DNA of 52,924 nt from a virus: the IMG/VR virus record IMGVR_UViG_3300045973_001495, positions 1 to 52,924 of that record; one strand, written 5' to 3'. Within the stretch, counting starts at the first letter, position 1. Each line of letters opens with the position of its first letter. The translations under genes were made by a program, and so were the position numbers. Below, piece by piece: positions 41,920 through 49,685 of this stretch. The notes under the pieces were generated by a model. The model had not been told where the DNA came from. It worked only from the letters and a program-made list of their open reading frames with translations, and made no database searches.

Positions 41920-42414
41920 ATGGCATCATTGCAAAACGTATTCATCGACCAAACCGCACAGCCTTCAAAGGGCGGCTTTGAACCCCTGCCTGCTGGCTCT
42001 TACATCGCCATGATTACCGATTCGGAAATCAAAGCGACCAAAGCAGGAACCGGCACCATCCTCAGCCTGACGCACACGGTTGTCGATGGCCCGCACGCCA
42101 ACAAGAAAATCTTTGCCCGCTTGAACGTAGGCAATCCCAACGCCACCGCGCAGAAGATTGGACAAGAGCAATTCGCTGCTGTGCGTGCTGCCACTGGCGT
42201 ATTGCAGCCACGCGATACCGGCGAGCTTCATGGCAAACCCATGAAGATCAAGGTCAAGATTCGCAAGGATGAAACCTACGGCGATTCAAATGAGATTACG
42301 TCTTGGGAGCCAGCAACCGGCGTCAGCGCACCGACAGCCGCACCGTCAGCACCTTGGGGCGGTCAGCAAGCCCCCGCGCCAGCAGCAGGCGCAACCCCGC
42401 CTTGGCAGAAGTAA
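41920..42414 (+). CDS. DUF669 single-strand-binding-like protein
   Basis: This 164-residue protein has the DUF669 layout: FEPLPAGSYIAMITDSEIKATKAGTG at about 20-45, then a helix-strand region with GNPNATAQKIGQEQFAAVRAATG, and a Pro/Ala linker ending PPWQK. Such proteins pair with Sak4-type recombinases and are proposed to bind single-stranded DNA. It follows a 119-base gap after Sak4. Confidence 0.8.
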   Translation: MASLQNVFIDQTAQPSKGGFEPLPAGSYIAMITDSEIKATKAGTGTILSLTHTVVDGPHANKKIFARLNVGNPNATAQKIGQEQFAAVRAATGVLQPRDTGELHGKPMKIKVKIRKDETYGDSNEITSWEPATGVSAPTAAPSAPWGGQQAPAPAAGATPPWQK

Positions 42415-42417
42415 GTT

Positions 42418-42446
42418 TTGACAAACGCGGCTGCTTAAACTACTGT
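42418..42446 (+). promoter_or_regulatory. Promoter for the C4 RNA and antirepressor
   Basis: A TTGACA box, 17-base spacer and TACTGT -10 (42441-42446), placing +1 near 42452. It lies at the end of the DUF669 gene and directly before the C4-like structure. Confidence 0.75.
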
Positions 42447-42450
42447 GAAC

Positions 42451-42525
42451 GTGCTGGCCTCATGCCAGCACGGGATTGGCGTCCCGGAGAGAAGGCAGAC
42501 ACCTGCCGCGCAAAGCGGCTTTTTC
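42451..42525 (+). ncRNA. C4-type antisense RNA (P1/P4-like immunity RNA)
   Basis: The order is a GTGCTGGC/GCCAGCAC stem (42451-42471), a GGGATTGGCGTCCC stem-loop (42472-42485), a GGCAG/CTGCC stem and a CCGC/GCGG stem with a T-run. The GGGATTGGCGTCCC piece is a signature of C4 antisense RNA as I know it. Its loop GGATTGGCG (42473-42481) is exactly complementary to CGCCAATCC at 42608-42616 in the leader of the antirepressor, and CATGCC (42461-42466) can pair with GGCATG near 42538-42543. The RNA should block antirepressor translation. Identified by sequence recall, not by a model search. Confidence 0.85.
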
Positions 42526-42554
42526 ACGTCTGTCAAAGGCATGGCTTCTTCCTA

Positions 42555-42630
42555 TGGGCGGGGCTGTGTTGGGGAGCCGCAAGGCTCGCCGGTTCCTTTT
42601 CCCGGTACGCCAATCCAACACAGTTCCGCC
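42555..42630 (+). promoter_or_regulatory. Antirepressor leader hairpin carrying the C4 target
   Basis: GGGCGG and CTGTGTTGG (about 42556-42572) can pair with CCAACACAG and CCGCCC (about 42615-42632). The loop and flank expose the C4-complementary CGCCAATCC (42608-42616). This long-range hairpin lies 55-130 bases before the antirepressor start. Confidence 0.65.
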
Positions 42631-42684
42631 CACCTCATTTGGCGCTGAGGCGGCGGTTTATTCAGCCGAAAAGGAGTATTAAAA

Positions 42685-43656
42685 ATGTCTAGTACCAATC
42701 TTGCAGTATTTAATTTCGAATCTTTCCCTGTTCGTACCGTTAAAAAAGATGATGACGCATGGTTTGTTGCATCTGACGCTTGCGCGGCTCTTGGGCTTGG
42801 GAATGCGTCACTGGCAGTAAACGGGCGTGCAGACAGAGATAGTGATGGATTAGATGAAGAAGATAGGGGGCTTGCCACTGTCAATACCCCCTCCGGCGAA
42901 CAACAAATGTTAGTCGTCAATGAATCCGGCCTTTACAACCTAATTTTCAAATCGCGAAAACCCGAAGCCAAGAAGTTCAAGAAGTGGGTAACGTCTGAAG
43001 TCCTCCCCGCCATCCGAAAGACCGGCAAGTACCAAGCTAAAGCGGAGAGTCGTTACAAGTTTCCAACACCGTGGACAACCGAAATCGCTGGCGTCACAGA
43101 AGTTGGAGTGTGCTGGCAGAAAAACCAACGCTGGGTACGAATTGGCGGGTATGGCGAATCGCGGGGGAATTCAAGACTAGAACGAGTTTGTAAAGGTCTG
43201 AATCAAACCATCGTCAGTTACTTCGATACGTTCATCAAGCAAGGCATGACAACCGAAGTGCCCTACGAACGCAATACAACTTGCGTAGTGCTAAACCTGC
43301 CCGGCCTACTCTTCGCGCTGAACCGCTGCCGCGCCTCAGCCGATCAGCGTATGGCTATCGACTGGTGCATTTCAACAATGGCAAGCGATGCTGCATTTAT
43401 CGCCACGCTTGAAGCCGACATGGGCGCTCCCGAGCAAGTTGATATAGATAAGTTAGTTGCCGACAAGATGGCTGAAATGCACAAGGATTCGGTGCTGGTC
43501 TCTAAAGAGAAGTTGTCCGAGCTAGTCAACATGCACAGCCAAACTGCAAATTATCTGAACAGCAAGACACGCAAGGCTAAGAAGCTCATGGGCATTGAGA
43601 TATTGCCGCCTTGGCATGGCTACCAAGAGAAGCTACGGCTACCGAAAGCCGCCTAA
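42685..43656 (+). CDS. BRO-N antirepressor
   Basis: This 323-residue protein begins with a BRO-N domain (about 4-115: AVFNFESFPVRTVKKDDDAW, ASDACAALGL, ESGLYNLIFKSRKPEAKKFKKWVTSEVLPAIRKTG), followed by a less recognised region and a C-terminal helical part. AAGGAG lies 8 bases before the ATG. C4 RNA upstream and BRO-N domain together identify it as an antirepressor of the P1 Ant type. It should bind or inactivate one or both repressors and so end lysogeny. Confidence 0.85.
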   Translation: MSSTNLAVFNFESFPVRTVKKDDDAWFVASDACAALGLGNASLAVNGRADRDSDGLDEEDRGLATVNTPSGEQQMLVVNESGLYNLIFKSRKPEAKKFKKWVTSEVLPAIRKTGKYQAKAESRYKFPTPWTTEIAGVTEVGVCWQKNQRWVRIGGYGESRGNSRLERVCKGLNQTIVSYFDTFIKQGMTTEVPYERNTTCVVLNLPGLLFALNRCRASADQRMAIDWCISTMASDAAFIATLEADMGAPEQVDIDKLVADKMAEMHKDSVLVSKEKLSELVNMHSQTANYLNSKTRKAKKLMGIEILPPWHGYQEKLRLPKAA

Positions 43657-43665
43657 CAACCAAAC

Positions 43666-43688
43666 ACCCCGCACATGCGGGGTTTTTT
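43666..43688 (+). terminator. Terminator after the antirepressor gene
   Basis: A 7-bp perfect stem (ACCCCGC / GCGGGGT) with a 4-base loop and a T-run on the plus strand. Confidence 0.85.
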
Positions 43689-43701
43689 ACGGGCTTAGAA
43701 A

Positions 43702-44766
43702 ATGAAAATCCCCACTGGCCTAATCGAAGACCGCGACCAGACGCTAGACGATATTGACGCGGCAATGGAAGAACGCGCAGCGCTGGAACAAGAGCGCCCT
43801 TACTTTGGCATGTCTGGCATGAAAGATTGCGCCCGCGCTATGTGGTACGGGTTCAGGTGGGCGGTTAAGCCCGCATTCAAGGCTGGCACGCTGCGCAAGT
43901 TTGAAGACGGCCACCGAACTGAAGACTTGATGGCTGCACGGTTGCGCATGGTTGAAGGCATCACGCTTTACACGCACGACCCAGCCACCGGCAAGCAGTT
44001 TGGTTTTCAGGATTTTGGCGGGCATTTCAAAGGCCACATGGACGGCGCAATAAAAGGCATTTATGCCGCGCCAAAAAAATGGCATGTGTGGGAATGCAAA
44101 GCGTCAGGAGATGACGTTTACACCAAGTTTCTGAAGGCCAAGAAAGACAAGGGCAGTAAGTCAGCTCTAAAAGACTGGAATCCTACTTACTACGCGCAAG
44201 CCCAGCTTTATATGCACTACTCAAAAATGGATCGCCACTACCTGACGGTAACAAGTGCAGGAGGGCGCGACCACACAAGTTGCCGAACTGAGTACAGCCA
44301 ACAGGATGCGGAGCAATTTATTGCCCGCGCTGAGTCGGTAATTTTTGCCGATGAGCCACCGTTGCGCCCCTATTCGGCAGACTTTTTTAAGTGCAAATGG
44401 TGCGACTTCCGCCAGATTTGCCACAACACCGAAGCGCCTAACGTCAACTGCCGCACCTGTGCGCATAGCACTGTGCAGCGTGCAGGCGGGTGGACGTGTG
44501 ACAAAGCCGAGCCGGTTGAAATCACAGTGGAACAACAGCGAGCCGGGTGCGGATCGCATCGGTACATACCGATCCTCTTGGACAACTTCGCGGAAATGGT
44601 CACAGCCAACGCGGGGGATGTCGCCTACCGCAACAAGCTGACAGAAAACACCTTCACCAATGGCGATCTAAGCAGCGTGGAAATCAAAGCCGCGCAGGAC
44701 AAGAGCGCCCTTGGTGATCCAGACGTACAAGCCCTACGCGCTGCGGGGGCGACAATTACAGGGTAA
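43702..44766 (+). CDS. PD-(D/E)XK exonuclease (RecB/Cas4-like)
   Basis: This 354-residue nuclease contains GHRTEDL (70-76), GHMDGAI with D114, ECK with E131 and K133, and YYAQAQLYM with its Gln near 166-168, the usual PD-(D/E)XK order. The C-terminal half has clustered Cys (CKWCDFRQIC, CRTCAHS, TCDK, GCGSH), as in Cas4/AddB-like iron-sulfur nucleases. It probably resects DNA ends for Sak4. Confidence 0.8.
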   Translation: MKIPTGLIEDRDQTLDDIDAAMEERAALEQERPYFGMSGMKDCARAMWYGFRWAVKPAFKAGTLRKFEDGHRTEDLMAARLRMVEGITLYTHDPATGKQFGFQDFGGHFKGHMDGAIKGIYAAPKKWHVWECKASGDDVYTKFLKAKKDKGSKSALKDWNPTYYAQAQLYMHYSKMDRHYLTVTSAGGRDHTSCRTEYSQQDAEQFIARAESVIFADEPPLRPYSADFFKCKWCDFRQICHNTEAPNVNCRTCAHSTVQRAGGWTCDKAEPVEITVEQQRAGCGSHRYIPILLDNFAEMVTANAGDVAYRNKLTENTFTNGDLSSVEIKAAQDKSALGDPDVQALRAAGATITG

Positions 44767-44770
44767 ACAA

Positions 44771-46495
44771 ATGGAATTGCGACCGTACCAAGAGGAAGCG
44801 CTAGACGATCTGCTGACATGGTGGAACGGACATAAACAGTTTGACCATGACGCACCTGTACTGGTGCTGCCCACTGGTGGTGGTAAAGCGATTCTGTGCG
44901 CCGCCCTTGTTCACAAGATGTTCGATACGTTCCCCCATGAGCATCCTAGAACCTTAGTTCTTGTACCCAGCAAGGAGCTAGCAGAACAAAACGCCGAGAA
45001 GTTGCGCGCTGTTGTGCAGCCCCATTTGACCATTGGCTACTACAGCGCCGCGCTTGGCCGCAAGCGCCCTGACGCTGACGTAATCGTTGCCACCATTGGC
45101 AGTGTTTACCAAGCAGCGCACTTGCTGGGTGACATCAAAATGGTGATCGTAGACGAGTGCCATATGGTTTCTCCTGACGGCGCAGGCCGATACAGGCAAC
45201 TGCTGCGCGACCTAGCCAAGTATTGCAGCTTCAGAGTCGTCGGATTAACAGCAACACCCTTTCGCGGGAATGGTGTTTGGATTACTGACGGTGAAGACCC
45301 ATTTTTCACCGGCATCATCGACAAGATTGGCATTCTCAAGCTGATTGAGTTGGGTTTCCTCGCCCCGCTGGTGCGCCCTGTAGATGCGATACAAACCCGC
45401 ATTGACACTAGCACCATCGAGATTGCCAGCACCGGCGATTACAAGATTGACCAGTTAAGCGACTGCGTTAGCGAGTACATCACCGGCATTGCTGAAGAAA
45501 CGGTAAGACTCGCCGCCGAGCGCAGGAAGTGGATTGCATTCTGCGCCACCGTGGCAAACGCTACTCTGCTACGCGATACCCTGCGCGGCTTGGGAATCAC
45601 CGCTGAGGTTGTGGTGGGTGACACACCAAAGGCCGAACGCGAACGTCTGATTAAGCAATTCAAAGCTGGCGAAATTCGCTGCCTCATTTCAGTCATTGCC
45701 CTAACGACTGGATTTGACGTGCCGGATGTGGATTGTGTGATCTGGTGTCGGCCTACCCGTTCACCCGTGCTGTACGTCCAAGGTTCTGGTCGCGGCCTAC
45801 GAATTTCACCCGGCAAAACAGATTGCTTATGGCTAGACTTCTCCGATACCACCGACCGACTAGGCGCAATCGACGCAATCAAGGGCCGCAAGAAGATCAA
45901 GCGCAGCGCAGAAGACCGCGAAGCCCCGCACGCAACCTGCCCCGAATGTGGGTGTCTGGTACGTCCGGCAAGTCTGATGTACTGCCCAGAATGTAACGCC
46001 CTGATGCGGGAAATCGTGGACGAGCGCCGCGCAGCCAGCAACGCCGCTGTACTTAGCACCCAAGCCCTTCCAGCGATTGTGCGCAAGGAAGTGAACCGCG
46101 TTACCTACGCCAAGCACAGCAAGCCGGACAAGCCGGATTCGCTCAAGGTTGAGTATTGGGATGGCCTAACCCACATCGCAACCGAGTGGATATGCCTAGA
46201 GCACACAGGCTGGGCAAAAGAAAAGGCTGCATCTTGGTGGACGTATCGCATGCCAAGCGATTGCCAATTGCCGCCGAACGTAGATACCGCCGTGAGCTGG
46301 ATCAAGATGGGCTACCCACTCGCCCAACCTTGCGCCGTCATCGTCAACAAAAAAGCCGCCAGCGGTTTCCCTGAGATTCTTGATTATGAATGGCCTCAAT
46401 CGGCAACAGATAGCACTGAAGCGGGACATGCTGGAGCGAGAGTTGAAGTTCTTGAACGGCATCCAATCGGATTGCACGACCTGCCTGCATTTTGA
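44771..46495 (+). CDS. Superfamily 2 DEAD/DEAH helicase with zinc ribbon
   Basis: This 574-residue helicase has Q-like ELRPYQ at the start, Walker A PTGGGK at 34-39, DECH at 128-131, TATP at 160-163 and QGSGRGLR at 337-344. A four-Cys zinc ribbon follows (C390, C393, C405, C408). The last 100 residues look like a DNA-handling tail. I start at the ATG at 44771, since the upstream frame overlaps the exonuclease. It could unwind DNA at recombination or replication forks. Confidence 0.85.
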   Translation: MELRPYQEEALDDLLTWWNGHKQFDHDAPVLVLPTGGGKAILCAALVHKMFDTFPHEHPRTLVLVPSKELAEQNAEKLRAVVQPHLTIGYYSAALGRKRPDADVIVATIGSVYQAAHLLGDIKMVIVDECHMVSPDGAGRYRQLLRDLAKYCSFRVVGLTATPFRGNGVWITDGEDPFFTGIIDKIGILKLIELGFLAPLVRPVDAIQTRIDTSTIEIASTGDYKIDQLSDCVSEYITGIAEETVRLAAERRKWIAFCATVANATLLRDTLRGLGITAEVVVGDTPKAERERLIKQFKAGEIRCLISVIALTTGFDVPDVDCVIWCRPTRSPVLYVQGSGRGLRISPGKTDCLWLDFSDTTDRLGAIDAIKGRKKIKRSAEDREAPHATCPECGCLVRPASLMYCPECNALMREIVDERRAASNAAVLSTQALPAIVRKEVNRVTYAKHSKPDKPDSLKVEYWDGLTHIATEWICLEHTGWAKEKAASWWTYRMPSDCQLPPNVDTAVSWIKMGYPLAQPCAVIVNKKAASGFPEILDYEWPQSATDSTEAGHAGARVEVLERHPIGLHDLPAF

Positions 46496-46589
46496 AGGCG
46501 TGCATTGCAAAAAATATGACACAGCACCGCCGCCCGAGTTTCGGAAGGTTGGTTGCGATGAATGGAGCTGGGATGCGATACCTTTTTAG
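46386..46589 (+). CDS. Small Cys-rich zinc-binding-type protein
   Basis: This 67-residue protein contains CTTCLHFEGVHCKKY with a C-x2-C...C pattern and a fourth Cys near the end (VGCDEWSWD). It overlaps the helicase 3' end by 110 bases in another frame. Such small Cys-rich proteins are common beside phage helicases. Function unknown. Confidence 0.65.
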   Translation: MNGLNRQQIALKRDMLERELKFLNGIQSDCTTCLHFEGVHCKKYDTAPPPEFRKVGCDEWSWDAIPF

Positions 46590-46722
46590 AGACAAGCCGA
46601 AACTAATGCAACGCATCAAGAGTGAATTGCTAGACATCACGTTAGCGCTTGTTGCCAGCGGCGCAATCCTGCTGCTGCTTTGGACAGCCAGCGACGTAGT
46701 ACAGCATTGGGGTATGCCGTAA
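46558..46722 (+). CDS. Small single-pass membrane protein
   Basis: This 54-residue protein has one hydrophobic segment (LDITLALVASGAILLLLWTA, about 25-45) after a basic N-terminus. GGAAGG lies 9 bases before the chosen ATG, and a second ATG at 46573 is also possible. It overlaps the Cys-rich gene. Function unknown. Confidence 0.5.
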   Translation: MNGAGMRYLFRDKPKLMQRIKSELLDITLALVASGAILLLLWTASDVVQHWGMP

Positions 46723-46742
46723 CTGGCTGCCAATAGACAAAC

Positions 46743-46769
46743 AAACCCGCCAGTGTGCGGGTTTTTTAA
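46743..46769 (+). terminator. Terminator in the right early operon
   Basis: An 8-bp perfect stem (AAACCCGC / GCGGGTTT) with a 6-base loop and a T-run on the plus strand. Confidence 0.85.
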
Positions 46770-46781
46770 TGGGGTTTGATA

Positions 46782-47081
46782 ATGCTTAACGGTTCAACAC
46801 TAATCAATGAATCACCAGAAGAATTAACAATTGAACGTGCATTAGAGGAAAGCAATTTCACGCTAAACCGCCGATGCAGTCGAGCGGAACAGCAGGCAGA
46901 CGAATTGCGCTTGCAATTGGAAATCATCACAACAAGCAGCGAGATAAAAGACAGCACCATTGCAGGGCTTCGCCGCGATAACGCCGTCATGGCCTTTGCG
47001 CTGGGCATTTTGGCGAACACCGACAATTTGTCGCACGCCAAGGTTGCGAAAGATGCGCTAGCTAATCGGGTGATGAAATGA
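46782..47081 (+). CDS. Small coiled-coil protein
   Basis: This 99-residue protein is a long charged helix (about 10-85, ESNFTLNRRCSRAEQQADELRLQLEIITTSSE). It is the first gene after a terminator and is coupled by ATGA to the next gene. A regulatory or scaffold role is possible; no family recognised. Confidence 0.5.
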   Translation: MLNGSTLINESPEELTIERALEESNFTLNRRCSRAEQQADELRLQLEIITTSSEIKDSTIAGLRRDNAVMAFALGILANTDNLSHAKVAKDALANRVMK

Positions 47082-47617
47082 AAACAGACAGCTTGATTAT
47101 TAGTGTTGCGGGGGTTTTAACAAATGGCGGTTATTACACATCGGCAAATCTAGCTGCAAAACTAGGCGCAAAAAGACGAGCAATTAACAGGGCGCTTGAG
47201 AAACTTGTTTTTGAACGGTTCGCTATTCGGTCTGAATTAAAAAATGGCAATCTTGATAAGACATACCTGTATTCGCATATCGAAGGCGCTTTGTTAAATT
47301 TAGAACGGCCAAAGAAGCGAACAATTAAACAAGTTGTTTTACAAGCAATTTGCGATTTAGAAACAGACGATAGACGAAAAATTGCAGATAAAACTGGCCT
47401 TGATATTTTGCAAATTAAAAACGCTTTCTGGCTACTTTCTAGGTCTGGTGATATTCGTATAAATGAATTTGGCGGCTGGGAAGTAATCAAGCCGGAAAAG
47501 TCTATGTCGGTTGATTCTAATTCAAAAGTAAGAGTGATTACTTTCCCTGATAACTGGAAGCCACAACCAGCATTGCGCGTTGTTGTTAATCCTCAATCAA
47601 GTTACGAATACGGTTAA
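47078..47617 (+). CDS. Hypothetical winged-helix-like protein in an AT-rich stretch
   Basis: This 179-residue protein has two HTH-like segments, near 20-60 (YYTSANLAAKLGAKRRAINRALEKLVFERFAI) and 85-125 (QVVLQAICDLETDDRRKIADKTGLDILQIKNAFWLLSRSGDI). It is clearly richer in A/T than its neighbours, a sign of later acquisition. A transcriptional or DNA-binding role is likely, but the family is not recognised. Confidence 0.55.
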   Translation: MKTDSLIISVAGVLTNGGYYTSANLAAKLGAKRRAINRALEKLVFERFAIRSELKNGNLDKTYLYSHIEGALLNLERPKKRTIKQVVLQAICDLETDDRRKIADKTGLDILQIKNAFWLLSRSGDIRINEFGGWEVIKPEKSMSVDSNSKVRVITFPDNWKPQPALRVVVNPQSSYEYG

Positions 47618-47621
47618 ATCC

Positions 47622-48068
47622 ATGAGCCTAAAAGAAACGCTGCGCCTAAAACGCGAAGCCAAGCAAGCCGCCAAGGTCGCCGCGTTTGATCTGCCAATGG
47701 CGACTAACCCGCAATGCCGCTTTTTCCATGACCTATTCAGCAAGGTGCGCAAAGTCTGCATTGATGGCATCGGCGGGGTGAGCGTGGTTGACGCAACCAC
47801 ATGGATGCAATGGCGCTCGCTGCTGATTACCTGCCGATTCGTACTGGCGGAGACAGGCCAGCGCCGCGACTTGACCAGCCTTCACAACGTACTAACCCGC
47901 GCCGGTAATCAGGCTGAGTTAGCGCCGCGAGACTTGGAATTGTTGCTTGCCGAATCCACAGCGCTGTACCGCGACGCCATCCAGCAGCCTATGCGGGTTT
48001 GGCAGATTGCCGACATCGACACACAACTTTACGCCCACTTGCACAAGTTTGAAGTGCGGGGGCTTTAG
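47622..48068 (+). CDS. Hypothetical early protein
   Basis: This 148-residue mostly helical protein starts MSLKETLRLKREAKQAAKVAAF. The middle contains two Trp-rich segments near WMQWRSLLIT. It begins 4 bases after the winged-helix stop. It resembles small phage early proteins of unknown function. Confidence 0.5.
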   Translation: MSLKETLRLKREAKQAAKVAAFDLPMATNPQCRFFHDLFSKVRKVCIDGIGGVSVVDATTWMQWRSLLITCRFVLAETGQRRDLTSLHNVLTRAGNQAELAPRDLELLLAESTALYRDAIQQPMRVWQIADIDTQLYAHLHKFEVRGL

Positions 48069-48077
48069 GGGAATTGA

Positions 48078-48377
48078 ATGCTGACTGACGACCAAATATT
48101 TGAAATTGCCGAAGCGAGTCAAAGCGGTTTCACGCCGCATGACGACACGCTCCGCTTCGCCCGAGCCATCCTCGCCGCCCACGAAGCAGCACCGCACCCC
48201 GACACCGTGAGGCTGGATGGGGTGATTAAGCACCATATCAAAGTCTATGAAACGATGCGTGGCGGCTTCTTTGCCTTATACCCCGATGCCCTTGGCGGCA
48301 ATGTCGCAACTGAATACCACCCCACACCCCGCGCCGCCGTAGACGAGGCGCTTGCGAAATTGGAGGCGACGAAATGA
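48078..48377 (+). CDS. Small accessory protein with shared LEATK ending
   Basis: This 99-residue protein begins MLTDDQIFEIAEASQSGF and ends KLEATK. The ending coincides with a repeated gene junction (TTGGAGGCGACGAAATGA) also found at the next two genes. The ATGA links it to the next gene. Its role is unknown. Confidence 0.55.
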   Translation: MLTDDQIFEIAEASQSGFTPHDDTLRFARAILAAHEAAPHPDTVRLDGVIKHHIKVYETMRGGFFALYPDALGGNVATEYHPTPRAAVDEALAKLEATK

Positions 48378-48793
48378 GCAACAAAAGCTTAATGGAAAAG
48401 CTGTTTAACGAAACAGCGCGAATCGAAGAAGTTATCTACTTAGCCGGTGCAATTAGCCAAGTTGATTGCTTCCCTGACCGGCTGCGTAGGTTTCTCGAAG
48501 GTGAGTTTGAAGCCATAGACGAGGCGCTTGGTGAAATGCCGGAATACTGCGACCTAGAGGCTGACAGAAATCTAATGTGCGAAATGTTCTTTGACTGGAT
48601 GAGAGACACGAACCGATTCGGGTACTTGGTGCAGTTCGCCACGCCGGTAATGCGCCCAACCGGTAAGAACTCGGCCATGTTCTCTTGGGGGCACTACACA
48701 ACCACTTGGGTATACGGCGACACGATAGCAGAGGCAGTAAGGAAAGGTATGAAATGGGTGAAAGCCCAGCGCAAATTGGAGGCAACGAAATGA
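48374..48793 (+). CDS. Small accessory protein with shared LEATK ending
   Basis: This 139-residue protein has a strongly acidic N-terminus with a Cys (QVDCFPDRLRRFLEGE), then an aromatic core around FDWMRDTNRFGYLVQF. It ends in KLEATK at the shared junction. No domain recognised. Confidence 0.55.
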   Translation: MSNKSLMEKLFNETARIEEVIYLAGAISQVDCFPDRLRRFLEGEFEAIDEALGEMPEYCDLEADRNLMCEMFFDWMRDTNRFGYLVQFATPVMRPTGKNSAMFSWGHYTTTWVYGDTIAEAVRKGMKWVKAQRKLEATK

Positions 48794-49155
48794 TTACCAA
48801 ACCAGAAATCAACGAAGGCGAAACCTACATCGGCGCAATCATTCACGCCGATGGCACCGGCCACCACATCATCTTGCTAACAGGCGATATTGAAGCAACT
48901 TGGGCTATGGCGATGGAGTGGGCAAAAGTACGCGGCGGAGACCTACCCGACCGCACCGAACAGGCAATGATGTACGCCAATCACCGTGATCAGTTCGACA
49001 ACGACGCGGCCTATTGGAGCAACACCACGGATGAAGACGGTGACGGCTGGGCTTGGTGTCAGGATTTCTTCAATGGCACTCAGGCCACCAGCCACAAGCG
49101 CCACGCGCTCCGTGCGCGTGCCGTCCGGCGTGTTCCTTTGGAGGCGACGAAATGA
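48790..49155 (+). CDS. DUF1566-like protein with shared LEATK ending
   Basis: This 121-residue protein begins MITKPEINEGETYIGAI and contains YWSNTTDEDGDGWAWCQDFFNGTQ with ARAVRRV near the end, which resembles DUF1566/Lcl-like domains. It ends in LEATK. DUF1566-like proteins are often of unknown function. It starts in an ATGA junction. Confidence 0.55.
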   Translation: MITKPEINEGETYIGAIIHADGTGHHIILLTGDIEATWAMAMEWAKVRGGDLPDRTEQAMMYANHRDQFDNDAAYWSNTTDEDGDGWAWCQDFFNGTQATSHKRHALRARAVRRVPLEATK

Positions 49156-49685
49156 TTACCAAAGTTGAAGCGCTAGCTGACCAGTGGCTAAACAGCGGCA
49201 AAGGTGAATGGCACGCGGCTGGCGTGGAAATGTACAACGCCCTCCGCGAAATCGCTGCGACGATGCGGCGTGGTGAAGTAGAAATGCCCGAACCGCATAA
49301 GCCACCAATGTACGCGACTAGCGAAAACACTCCGGCTGTTCGTGATGGTTACGCAGTTGGCGGATACGAAATCGAGGAGGGTCTGTATTCGTATGACCAG
49401 ATGGTTGCTTATGCTGACGCCGCCGTACTGGCTGCGATAGGGGATGTTTCCCTCATTGATGAGGGTAGTAAGGGAAAACCCGCACCCAAGGCCGAGCCGG
49501 TATCAAAGCCACCACTAACGGGGCGCTGGCACCACGGCTGCGGAACAATCGTATCAGGAACCTTGCGAATCGCGAGAGAGGACTTTGAGTACAACGCCAG
49601 TGACGAATGTAGGGATGAAATATTCGACTGGATTTGCGCAACGCTTAATGCCGCCATCGCAGCGGCGAAGGAACAAGGGCGATGA
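49152..49685 (+). CDS. Hypothetical accessory protein
   Basis: This 177-residue protein starts MITKVEALADQW at the same junction and ends AAAKEQGR. The first half is charged helical, the second half contains WHHGCGTIVSGTLRIARED. The ending AAKEQG is shared with a later gene (50518), in a similar junction. Function unknown. Confidence 0.5.
   Translation: MITKVEALADQWLNSGKGEWHAAGVEMYNALREIAATMRRGEVEMPEPHKPPMYATSENTPAVRDGYAVGGYEIEEGLYSYDQMVAYADAAVLAAIGDVSLIDEGSKGKPAPKAEPVSKPPLTGRWHHGCGTIVSGTLRIAREDFEYNASDECRDEIFDWICATLNAAIAAAKEQGR

Noticed and set aside
42303-42692. 129-residue plus-strand frame across the C4 region
   Set aside because: It covers the C4 RNA stems, its terminator and the antirepressor leader; the RNA explanation accounts for all of the inverted repeats.
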